Shown in pieces: positions 16,083 through 23,280 of a stretch of DNA of 27,584 nucleotides. The notes beneath the pieces are model-generated. The model saw nothing but the letters and a program-made list of their open reading frames with translations, did no database searches and was not told the origin of the DNA. Numbering within the stretch: the first letter of the stretch is position 1; each line of letters opens with the position of its first letter. The stretch covers positions 1 through 27,584 of the forward strand of contig SXYY01000168.1 in NCBI GenBank assembly GCA_005788145.1. Reading direction: 5' to 3'. The position numbers and the translations under genes were made by a program. This DNA is from Bacteroidota bacterium (GTDB lineage: Bacteria > Bacteroidota > Bacteroidia > NS11-12g > UBA955).

Positions 16083-18926
16083 TTATTTTTTCGCATCCAC
16101 CACCAAAATCGTTCCTTGTCGGATCATGTTCCGGAAACCCGAAACCGTTTCGTCAAAAGTCACGTTCACAATGTAAACATACATCCCGGTCATCACCGGA
16201 TCATCCATATACAATCCATTCCAAGCCTCGGTCACAGGACGTTTGTCGAACACACATTCCCCCCATCGATTGTAAACGCTCCAAGTGCCGGTTTTCACAC
16301 CACAAGGCTTACCCCAATCATCCACAAACATCGGCTTTACCTCATCGTTCAACCCTTGGGAACTGAAAGGTGAAAACGCCGTTGGCATCCACATCTTACA
16401 ATCGCACCGAATGGCATTCACTTTTACCGTATCGCGGCGCTCTCCGCAGGCATTGAAGGTGTGCAATGAGTACAATCCCGATTGCGTTACATTCAAATTT
16501 CCTGTTTTGGCACCCGTATTCCACAAGTATTTGCTGTAGCCAGAAAACTGCGCGCCCTTTAAGGTGTAGCTGATACCCGCACAAAACCATTCTTCTGCCA
16601 CCAAACGCTTTTCAGGAACAGTATCATTATAAATGTAAAAAGTATCTGTACGTGCACCGCAATCATTCGTCATCGTAAGCCAAAATTTTCCCGTGCCCAT
16701 GATCACACGCTGGGGCGAACCCGTCAAATCGTCCCACTGATAACCCTTCACATCGGGATGTGTCATGTCCAAACTCCAAGCAAACGAACTGTTACAGAAA
16801 GTGGTGTCCTTGACGCGACTTTTCGTTGGCGGCAATTTGATCTTGATATCAAATGTATCGTAGGCCACACCGCACAAATTGGAGACTGTCAACGTCGCTT
16901 TGGTGGAACTGAAAAAGGTTTTTGGGACCATCGTATCACCATCAGACCAAGTATACAAACTCGCAGGCACCTTGGGGAAATCAACAACAATGTTCTTTCC
17001 AACACAAACACCCGTATCGGCAATTTTGGGCGATACAGGAGGAAGCAACAACTTGAATCGCACAGAATCCACACGGCTGCCACAAGCATTTCGGGTATCT
17101 AGCCAAAAAACACCCGGCTTGGTAAAGGTTCGGGTCGATAGCGTACTGCCATTGTCCCAAACATATTTACAGAAGGGTTGGGCAACATCAATCACGTAAT
17201 TGAACGGATTTTTGCAAAATAAGGTATCCTTCAAATTGGGTTTTACCGGTGCCGATGCTTTTCCCACAACCACTGTATCCTGACGCGTTCCACAAGCATT
17301 GATGGTATTGATATAAAAAGTACCCTCCGTGGTGAATGTCCTCGTGGGCGATGTGCTTCCGTCTGTCCAGGCATAACTCTCTGCCAAGGCTTGTGTTGCG
17401 TTGGTAGAAACACTTGAGGTCGAAGGACACATTACCAAAGGCGATGAAACCACCTTGATGGGCATAGGACAAGCTTGCGTACAGTTGATTGCTTGGTTCA
17501 TGTAGAAAGAGGCGGTATCAAAATTAACCACCGCCAAATCACCATAACTCGTAGCCGTGTAACCAGTAGATGAAGCCCACGTCCATGTAAGTGCAGTATT
17601 GTTTGCCGTTGGGTTCGCTGTTCCGCAATTTGTATTACACGGACTGTTGATCATGAAATTGTTGTGAACACCCGCAGAGTTATCTACGCCGATTGCCACC
17701 ATACCCCCTTTGGGCATCGGCACAAATGACCGCATGAATCCGGCCAATGCAAAATTTGTGTTGCCATTGGCCAAAATTTTCTGTGTTTGGGTCGTTGCAC
17801 CCGTTGCAGTATCAATTTGAATCAGTAATTGTCTGTTGTTTGCAAAAGTTTGATAGCTGCTACTCAACCATAAAGACCCCCCTTCCAAAACGAGGTGCTG
17901 TCCGGTTTCAGCCACATTGTTTACACCAATGCTGCGCGTCCACTTACGCGTGCCATCCGCTGTAAAAGCACAAACCAAAATTTGCGCTGTTAGGTTGGCA
18001 CCCGTTGTACCCACTGCATAGATTGTTCCACCTGGAGCCACCAAGACATGCCCAAATTGGTTGATTCCATTGCTTGTTCCCTTCCATAGGCTGCGAACTG
18101 TGCCATCTGTTTTCACAAACACCGCAAATGGGAAAGTTTGGGTTGATCTACACCATCCGGTAATCACCCATTCACCACCCACACGGGCTACCCCCCATCC
18201 ATGATGCTCCGTATTTCCCATGTCTACATTCAACGTCCATTTTGCTACGCCGTTGCTATCCAATTGCGCAGCAATCAGATTTCGTTTTCCGGTTAATTGG
18301 CTACCTGACCCTACCACTACAATCGTGTTTGCATCGTACACCAATACGTGATTGAAAACATCCGGCTGTCCGTTGCGATTTGAACTCGGAGACTCACGCG
18401 TCCATTTCAATTGACCACCCGGTGTGAAATAACTTACCACGCCCAACGCCGCATTCACCGAGCCTACAATGCTTGAACCCACAACAACCGCACCACCAGA
18501 GGGAGTCGTTGCAACGTCATTGATGATTTCGTTTGAACCCGTACCCTTTACCCCGTAGCGAATTGCGCCCACAACTTTTCCGGTATCATCGTATTTCATT
18601 AACCAACCATCGCCGTGATTTGCGCCATTCACTGTTCCATAACCCGCAACCCAAAACCCTTTGCTGCGATTTGAAACCGCCATAGTATTCCAGGAACTAA
18701 ACTGTCGGGTTGAAACTACTTTCTCGGTGTTGGTAAAGTACTGCCTTTTAATGAACGGATAACAAATTTGGGCCTCAGCTCGTACGATACTGAAAAATAC
18801 TATAACCGATACTAAAATAATTTTTAACTGACTTGCGTTTTTCACAGGGATTCTCGTACTTTTTGTAAATATAGACGACAAAACTCTGGATTTCGTTTCC
18901 ATTTTACCCAAAAAGTTTTGCAACAT
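16083..18926 (-). CDS. T9SS-secreted beta-propeller protein with five Cys-paired repeats and type B sorting domain
   Basis: The protein (up to 947 residues) has a signal core KIILVSVIVFFSIVRAEAQ. Residues about 60-430 contain repeated WLMKYDDTGKVV / GVVSYFTPGGQLKW / AQLDSNGVAKWTL blades, a delta-60/SBBP-like beta-propeller. Residues about 496-840 hold five tandem repeats of about 70 residues, each bounded by two Cys 44-45 residues apart and ending NxCG. The last 107 residues (MPTAFSPFSSQGLND, VYNRWGECVF, AWNGLY, TGMYVYIV) are a type B (CHU_C/gliding-associated) T9SS sorting domain. Secretion to the surface is expected; the function is unknown. The start is uncertain: ATG 18926 and ATG 18902 give an overlong N-region, while GTG 18845 gives a standard signal peptide. 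Confidence 0.87.
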   Translation of the reverse strand: MLQNFLGKMETKSRVLSSIFTKSTRIPVKNASQLKIILVSVIVFFSIVRAEAQICYPFIKRQYFTNTEKVVSTRQFSSWNTMAVSNRSKGFWVAGYGTVNGANHGDGWLMKYDDTGKVVGAIRYGVKGTGSNEIINDVATTPSGGAVVVGSSIVGSVNAALGVVSYFTPGGQLKWTRESPSSNRNGQPDVFNHVLVYDANTIVVVGSGSQLTGKRNLIAAQLDSNGVAKWTLNVDMGNTEHHGWGVARVGGEWVITGWCRSTQTFPFAVFVKTDGTVRSLWKGTSNGINQFGHVLVAPGGTIYAVGTTGANLTAQILVCAFTADGTRKWTRSIGVNNVAETGQHLVLEGGSLWLSSSYQTFANNRQLLIQIDTATGATTQTQKILANGNTNFALAGFMRSFVPMPKGGMVAIGVDNSAGVHNNFMINSPCNTNCGTANPTANNTALTWTWASSTGYTATSYGDLAVVNFDTASFYMNQAINCTQACPMPIKVVSSPLVMCPSTSSVSTNATQALAESYAWTDGSTSPTRTFTTEGTFYINTINACGTRQDTVVVGKASAPVKPNLKDTLFCKNPFNYVIDVAQPFCKYVWDNGSTLSTRTFTKPGVFWLDTRNACGSRVDSVRFKLLLPPVSPKIADTGVCVGKNIVVDFPKVPASLYTWSDGDTMVPKTFFSSTKATLTVSNLCGVAYDTFDIKIKLPPTKSRVKDTTFCNSSFAWSLDMTHPDVKGYQWDDLTGSPQRVIMGTGKFWLTMTNDCGARTDTFYIYNDTVPEKRLVAEEWFCAGISYTLKGAQFSGYSKYLWNTGAKTGNLNVTQSGLYSLHTFNACGERRDTVKVNAIRCDCKMWMPTAFSPFSSQGLNDEVKPMFVDDWGKPCGVKTGTWSVYNRWGECVFDKRPVTEAWNGLYMDDPVMTGMYVYIVNVTFDETVSGFRNMIRQGTILVVDAKK
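16407..17441 (-). repeat. Five tandem ~70-residue Cys-paired protein repeats
   Basis: In the encoded protein, Cys pairs recur with a period of 70-71 residues and an internal spacing of 44-45. Each unit contains an aromatic-x-Trp-x-(D/N)-G-like motif (YAWTDGS, KYVWDNGS, LYTWSDGD, GYQWDDLT, KYLWNTGA) and closes with NACG, NLCG or NDCG followed by a DT or DS step. This is coding, not a DNA-level repeat. Confidence 0.8.
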
Positions 18927-19137
18927 TTATGCAAAACACAAATTTCTTGGATCACCCCCTAAGATTTTCAAAAAAAATCCCTCTTTCCACAGGACTCTGG
19001 CACAATGTTGCGACAAACACAAACTTCCATTCCTTGTTATCGAAAATTGCCAATTTGCCATCCTCACACATGGGTCATTTGGTGATTCCGAATCAAAATG
19101 ACGACCTTTACAAATTCGAAAACCCATTTACAACAAG
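18927..19137. other. Divergent intergenic region, 211 bp
   Basis: It separates the minus-strand T9SS gene from gmk. I see no perfect TAnnTTTG box in either direction, no long inverted repeat and no RNA gene. The bases before gmk (near 19079-19118) are AT-rich and probably hold its promoter. Confidence 0.5.
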
Positions 19138-19707
19138 TTGGAAAAACTCATCATCTTTTCGGCACCCTCTGGCTCAGGCAAAACCACCGTGGTAAAACAT
19201 CTGCTCTCCCTCATGAAAAATCAGTTGGCTTTTTCTGTAAGTGCAACCACGCGCAACCCGAGACCCGATGAAATCAATGGACGCGAATATCACTTTCTCG
19301 ACATCAATGATTTCAGAAACAAAATCAAAGATGGGGCTTTTTTGGAACATGAAGAGGTGTATGCGGGCATCCTTTATGGAACACTTTGGAGTGAAGTCAG
19401 GAAAATCTGGGCCGAAGGCAAAGCGGTGGTTTTTGATGTCGATGTCAAAGGAGGACTAAACTTGAAACGACAGTTTGGCGATCAGGCGTTGGCTGTATTC
19501 CTGAGACCACCCAGCGTAGACGTTTTAATGCAACGCCTCACCAAACGAAGCACGGAAGTAGAACATCAATTGCAAGAGCGCATCGCCAAAGCCAATTACG
19601 AGTTGAGTTTTGAATCTCAATACGATACCGTTGTCGTGAATGACAAATTGGAGGAAACCTTTGCGACCTGCGAAAAGTTGGTCAGTGATTTCTTGGCCAT
19701 CCCATAA
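19138..19707 (+). CDS. gmk: Guanylate kinase
   Basis: The 189-residue protein matches the normal length of bacterial guanylate kinase, which phosphorylates GMP to GDP. The P-loop FSAPSGSGKTT is at residues 7-17. The GMP-binding segment SVSATTRNPRPDEINGREYHF follows, then GAFLEHEEVYAGILYGT, and DVDVKGGLNLK with the catalytic Asp region. The C-terminal lid contains RLTKRSTE. The start is TTG 19138: an in-frame TGA at 19099 and the lack of an intervening ATG leave no better choice. It precedes nadD by 33 bases on the same strand. This gmk-nadD pairing is common in Bacteroidota. Confidence 0.95.
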   Translation: MEKLIIFSAPSGSGKTTVVKHLLSLMKNQLAFSVSATTRNPRPDEINGREYHFLDINDFRNKIKDGAFLEHEEVYAGILYGTLWSEVRKIWAEGKAVVFDVDVKGGLNLKRQFGDQALAVFLRPPSVDVLMQRLTKRSTEVEHQLQERIAKANYELSFESQYDTVVVNDKLEETFATCEKLVSDFLAIP

Positions 19708-19740
19708 ACAAATACACCCCACAATCGTTAAGTAAAGCAC

Positions 19741-20331
19741 ATGCGCATCGGATTGTATTTTGGATCGTTCAACCCACTTCATGTAGGACATATCCAAGTT
19801 GCGCAGTATTTTCAAAACCTCCAAGTTTTCGATGCGATTTGGTTTGTGCCATCGCCGCTGAACCCTCACAAATCCGGAGAAACACTGGTACCCGCTGAAT
19901 TGCGACTATCATGGGTAAAAAAGGCACTCGAAGGCGAAACAGGGATGTCGTGTTGCGACATTGAATTCAGCCTTGGACTTCCCAGCTACACCCACCGTAC
20001 AGTCTTGGCTTTGCAAACCCAACACCCCGATTACACATTCAATCTCATCATGGGTGCAGACAACTTACTGCATTTCCACAAATGGAACCACGCGGAAGAA
20101 TTGGCCAATATTTGTCCATTGTTTGTTTACGCACGTCCAGGGTATCACAAGCCCCAAGAACCCATGCCATTTGGAGCTACTTGGTACGATGCACCGCTGT
20201 TGCATATTTCAGCCACGGAGATACGAGACAAACTCGCCAATCATGAAGCCATTGATTCCTTGGTTCCCTCAAGCATCTTGGCTGAGGTCGAGGCTTTTTT
20301 TCAGCACTTTTTCGCGGAACAAGACCAATAA
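19741..20331 (+). CDS. nadD: Nicotinate-nucleotide adenylyltransferase
   Basis: The 196-residue protein has the nucleotidyltransferase signature GLYFGSFNPLHVGH (residues 4-17), with the HxGH-type ATP site, and ISATEIRDKL (motif ISxTxxR) near residue 160. It adenylates nicotinate mononucleotide to deamido-NAD in NAD synthesis. GADNLLHFHKW in the middle is typical of bacterial NadD. The ATG at 19741 gives the expected N-terminus directly at the first strand. Its last 63 bases overlap, on the opposite strand, the 3' end of the BASS transporter gene. No terminator is seen between the convergent genes. Confidence 0.94.
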   Translation: MRIGLYFGSFNPLHVGHIQVAQYFQNLQVFDAIWFVPSPLNPHKSGETLVPAELRLSWVKKALEGETGMSCCDIEFSLGLPSYTHRTVLALQTQHPDYTFNLIMGADNLLHFHKWNHAEELANICPLFVYARPGYHKPQEPMPFGATWYDAPLLHISATEIRDKLANHEAIDSLVPSSILAEVEAFFQHFFAEQDQ

Positions 20332-21192
20332 ATACCCCACGGTAAAGGTCACAACCACACTGTACAAGGCATAGACCAAGGCCGGTTTTTCCATCGCTGG
20401 AATTTTCAATTTATCCCCTGCAATGAGCAAGGCCAAGGCCGTGTTGTGCAACCCCACTTCAATGGCAATCGTGATTCGATTCCGATAACTCAACGCAAAG
20501 GGAATCCCAACTGCAAACCCAAGCAACATCGAAAAGACATTCAATCCAATGACATACGGAGTGAGCGTGAGAACATCGCTGGCCGACATGTCTGTGCCCC
20601 CTTGATCCTGTCCCGCCATGAATTTAAATCCAAACACTGTGAGCAACAGCAGCGGCAAAACCACGTTCAATATCCGACTCACGTTTGCAACCTTTTTCCC
20701 CATTCGCAGTCGCGACGCCATGCCCATCCATGCTGGAATGATCGTCACAACAAAAATCTCTCGCAGTGTATTCCAAAATGGCAGTGATACTGTTTGAGAA
20801 CCATCGTTCATGAAATGCGTCAAAAACAAATTGACCATCAAAGGAATTGAAAGCAGCGAAAGCAACGCGTTGGTTACCGTTAGAGACACCGCCAATGCTA
20901 CGTTTCCCTTGACAAAATAACTCACCAAGTTCGATGTGATTCCCCCCGGGCAAACACTCAAAATCATGATTCCCACCTTCCATTCTGGCGATAACGGAGC
21001 CGAATAAATGATCAGCGCCGCCAAAAATGGCAACAAGACCATTTGCGCAAGTAGACCAATCGCCAGAGACTTGGGCTGATCAAAGAGGGCTTGAAAATCG
21101 GCCCGCTTTAATGACAGTCCCAGTCCGAACATAATCAGTGCCAATACCCCGTTCAGGAGCCAATTAATATCAATGACCGACAGGAGCGACAT
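20269..21192 (-). CDS. Bile acid:sodium symporter (BASS) family transporter
   Basis: The 307-residue protein has about nine to ten membrane segments and no signal peptide. SVCPGGITSNLVSYFVKGN is the family's conserved discontinuous-helix motif. AIEVGLHNTALAL is the second crossing helix (family ExGxQN). Both contribute sodium and substrate sites. Bacterial BASS proteins import bile acids or small organic acids such as pantoate and keto acids, so the substrate cannot be assigned. The start overlaps the 3' end of the LysE-family gene by 23 bases, implying co-transcription. The 3' end overlaps nadD antisense by 63 bases. Confidence 0.9.
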   Translation of the reverse strand: MSLLSVIDINWLLNGVLALIMFGLGLSLKRADFQALFDQPKSLAIGLLAQMVLLPFLAALIIYSAPLSPEWKVGIMILSVCPGGITSNLVSYFVKGNVALAVSLTVTNALLSLLSIPLMVNLFLTHFMNDGSQTVSLPFWNTLREIFVVTIIPAWMGMASRLRMGKKVANVSRILNVVLPLLLLTVFGFKFMAGQDQGGTDMSASDVLTLTPYVIGLNVFSMLLGFAVGIPFALSYRNRITIAIEVGLHNTALALLIAGDKLKIPAMEKPALVYALYSVVVTFTVGYLLVLFREKVLKKSLDLSQDA

Positions 21193-21829
21193 ACCAAGCG
21201 TGTAGCAAGACTACAAAATGATAAGCAAAATACAAACCGATGGCCGATAATATGACCCCGAAGTACCCATTTACCAGTTGATATACGCGCGCGCTCAGTT
21301 TCTTTCCAATATAATGGCTGAGGTACACTTTGCCCAAATCCAATGTCAACAACGTACAGAGAATGGTAATCAATTCCACCAAAATCATGGTCCTGCCGTG
21401 TTCCGTGTGCACTTCACCACCAACACTCAGCGTGGCGATCACACTCACCCAGAGCAACATCACGAACGGATTGATGATGTTCATGAAAAACCCCCTGTAA
21501 ACCGAAGCCGAAGCACTCACTTTGATCTCTGGCAACTTGTGATGCTTTTTGAGAATGGATTGAATCCCCAAATAAAGGATTGTTGCCGCAGCCATCCCTG
21601 TGAATGCCAATTGAAATGTGGTCGTCGTAAAATACCGACTGAGACCAAAAAAGCAGAGCAATGCCACAAACATCTCACTCAAGAAGATACCCAAAGCCAC
21701 CTGCATACCTTGCTTCTTACCCCCCTGAATACCGGTGTGAATGAGGGTGAAAAAAGATGGCCCAAAACTGAGCAGTCCGATCAAAAAACCGTACCATACT
21801 CCCTTTCCTATAGACAACAATAATTCCAA
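21170..21829 (-). CDS. LysE family translocator (amino acid exporter-like)
   Basis: The 219-residue membrane protein has six likely membrane segments. The N-terminal pattern SFGPSFFTLIHTGIQGGKKQGM is followed by ALGIFLSEM, the LysE/RhtB signature with the conserved Gly-Pro and basic cytoplasmic loop. FFMNIINPFVMLLW matches the conserved central NP motif. These proteins export amino acids or analogues. The frame has no ATG before residue 42. TTG 21829 is therefore the likely start, and it lies 11 bases after a well-formed promoter, leaving a very short leader. The 3' end overlaps the BASS gene by 23 bases. Confidence 0.85.
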   Translation of the reverse strand: MELLLSIGKGVWYGFLIGLLSFGPSFFTLIHTGIQGGKKQGMQVALGIFLSEMFVALLCFFGLSRYFTTTTFQLAFTGMAAATILYLGIQSILKKHHKLPEIKVSASASVYRGFFMNIINPFVMLLWVSVIATLSVGGEVHTEHGRTMILVELITILCTLLTLDLGKVYLSHYIGKKLSARVYQLVNGYFGVILSAIGLYFAYHFVVLLHAWYVAPVGH

Positions 21830-21840
21830 AGCCTTGCACG

Positions 21841-21871
21841 CAAATTAGGCCCGAAATATGGCATCAACAAA
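21841..21871 (-). promoter_or_regulatory. Bacteroidota-type promoter of the LysE-BASS operon
   Basis: On the minus strand TTTG (21868-21871) is followed after exactly 20 bases by TAATTTG (21841-21847). Both boxes and the spacing fit the Bacteroidota primary-sigma promoter. Transcription would begin near 21835, a few bases before the TTG start codon. Confidence 0.65.
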
Positions 21872-21883
21872 CCCAATTCGGGA

Positions 21884-22699
21884 TTAGCCCAATTTATCTG
21901 ACACCCGTTTCAGAAACTCGCGCGACAACGATGGGTGTGCCGCCACAATTTCCCGCTGAAACAGTACTTGATGTCCTCCCGAAAAATTCGACACAAAACC
22001 GCCTGCTTCCTCCACAATCAATGCGCCCGCCGCTACGTCCCACGGCGCCAACCCCATCTCGTAGAAAGCGTCAAACCGGCCGGCCGCCGTATATGCCAAA
22101 TCAATCGCCGCGGAGCCCATCCTCCGAAGACCATGCGTCCCGCGCATCAATTCTGACAGTAAATCCAGGTAGGGCGACATTTTATCAAAATCGTAGTAGG
22201 GAAAGCCCGTTGCAATCAGTGATTGCGACAGTGTTACTTCTCCTTCCAATGTCAATAATTTTCCATTCAAGCGGGCACCCCCACCGCGAAATGCAGTAAA
22301 CGTCTCTCCCATGGCCGGTGCATGAACCACCCCCAACTGGGTATCCCCAGAATCCCAAAGGGCAACACTCACAGCAAAAACCGGCAAACCGTGCAAAAAG
22401 TTGGTCGTTCCATCCAACGGATCAATGATCCAAGTGGGTTTATCGGAGAGTACCGAATCGGGGTTAAATTCCTCGCCAATGAAACAAGAGCCGGGCAGAA
22501 TGGCCGCGAGACCATCCATCAAAATCTGTTCAGATTCTTTGTCGACAAAGCTCACCAGTTGGTTTAGGCCTTTGTCTGCGATGTCCTGCGACTTAACCGT
22601 TTGCCAATGTTGCATTTGAAAAGCCCCTACTTCCGTGCAAAGGGCATCAACCTGTCCGAGCCAGTGTTGCAATTGCGAGAGCGTCATCGACGAAGTCAT
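21884..22699 (-). CDS. Inositol monophosphatase family protein (SuhB/CysQ superfamily)
   Basis: The 271-residue protein carries all metal-binding motifs of the family: FIGEEFN near residue 74 (Glu ligand), WIIDPLDGTTNFLHG near 91-105 (DPLDGT signature) and PWDVAAGALIVEEAGG near 218-233 (WDxAAG). The enzyme removes phosphate from inositol-1-phosphate or a similar small phosphate ester in the cytoplasm with Mg2+. Exact substrate is not readable from the sequence. ATG 22699 lies 3 bases after the bacilliredoxin stop, so the two form an operon. ATG 22687 is an alternative start. Confidence 0.92.
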   Translation of the reverse strand: MTSSMTLSQLQHWLGQVDALCTEVGAFQMQHWQTVKSQDIADKGLNQLVSFVDKESEQILMDGLAAILPGSCFIGEEFNPDSVLSDKPTWIIDPLDGTTNFLHGLPVFAVSVALWDSGDTQLGVVHAPAMGETFTAFRGGGARLNGKLLTLEGEVTLSQSLIATGFPYYDFDKMSPYLDLLSELMRGTHGLRRMGSAAIDLAYTAAGRFDAFYEMGLAPWDVAAGALIVEEAGGFVSNFSGGHQVLFQREIVAAHPSLSREFLKRVSDKLG

Positions 22700-22702
22700 G
22701 GC

Positions 22703-23119
22703 TTAGCAATGGATTGCGTAAGCACCTTGAAGGTTATCGGCCAACATTTCCGCCGTTCTGCCTTCAATCATGTGGCGCTCAACCATGTGCACAACCTCAC
22801 CGCCTTTGAATAAAGCCACTGCGGGCGATGATGGAGGGTATGGTGCCATGTATTCGCGAATCTTAGCCACCGCATCCAGATCTTGTCCGGCAAACACGGT
22901 TACAATCTTCGCCGGCCTTTTATCGCCGCTCAACGACTTCAATACACCGGGACGAGCCGAACCTGCTGCGCAACCGCAAACAGAATTTACCATCACCAAG
23001 GTGGTATCCTCATTTCCTTCCATGAAAGCAACCACATCATCGGCTGATTTCAACTCAGTGAAACCGCCGTTTGTCAATTCAGCACGCATGGGTGCAACAA
23101 GCATTTCTGGGTATGGCAT
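22703..23119 (-). CDS. Bacilliredoxin-like protein, BrxA/BrxB (YphP/YqiW) family
   Basis: The 138-residue protein has the family's thioredoxin-like fold and the active motif VCGCAAGSARPG with Cys48 and Cys50 (CxC). In Firmicutes such proteins remove bacillithiol from mixed disulfides; many Bacteroidota carry homologues. The opening MPYPEMLVAPMRAELT is also typical. PYPPSSPAVALFKGGE is the cis-Pro and substrate region. ATG 23119 begins the conserved N-terminus; the frame extends upstream to 23200 over promoter sequence. A TATCTTTG element lies 22 bases before the start. It is the first gene of the minus-strand unit with the phosphatase gene. Confidence 0.92.
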   Translation of the reverse strand: MPYPEMLVAPMRAELTNGGFTELKSADDVVAFMEGNEDTTLVMVNSVCGCAAGSARPGVLKSLSGDKRPAKIVTVFAGQDLDAVAKIREYMAPYPPSSPAVALFKGGEVVHMVERHMIEGRTAEMLADNLQGAYAIHC

Positions 23120-23141
23120 AATTGTAGATTTTAAATTTTTA

Positions 23142-23149
23142 CAAAGATA
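23142..23149 (-). promoter_or_regulatory. Bacteroidota -7 promoter element (TATCTTTG) of the bacilliredoxin gene
   Basis: The minus strand reads TATCTTTG, a perfect TAnnTTTG, 22 bases before the start codon. A TTG is found 16 bases upstream (23166-23168), slightly closer than the usual spacing. Confidence 0.6.
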
Positions 23150-23218
23150 CAAAATTCGTCGAGTGCAACCATTGATCCTTTGTGTGTCATAAATGTGCAA
23201 CCTCCATCAAAATCTGAT

Positions 23219-23235
23219 AAAGTTGGCTTAACTTT
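23219..23235. repeat. Inverted repeat AAAGTT-N5-AACTTT in the divergent intergenic region
   Basis: Perfect 6-bp arms (23219-23224 and 23230-23235) lie 46 bases before the start of the large secreted-protein gene. It could be an operator for that gene; no regulator is identified. Confidence 0.3.
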
Positions 23236-23280
23236 TCACCGAGGTTTACGGACAACACATTTGAATTAAAAAATGTCCAT

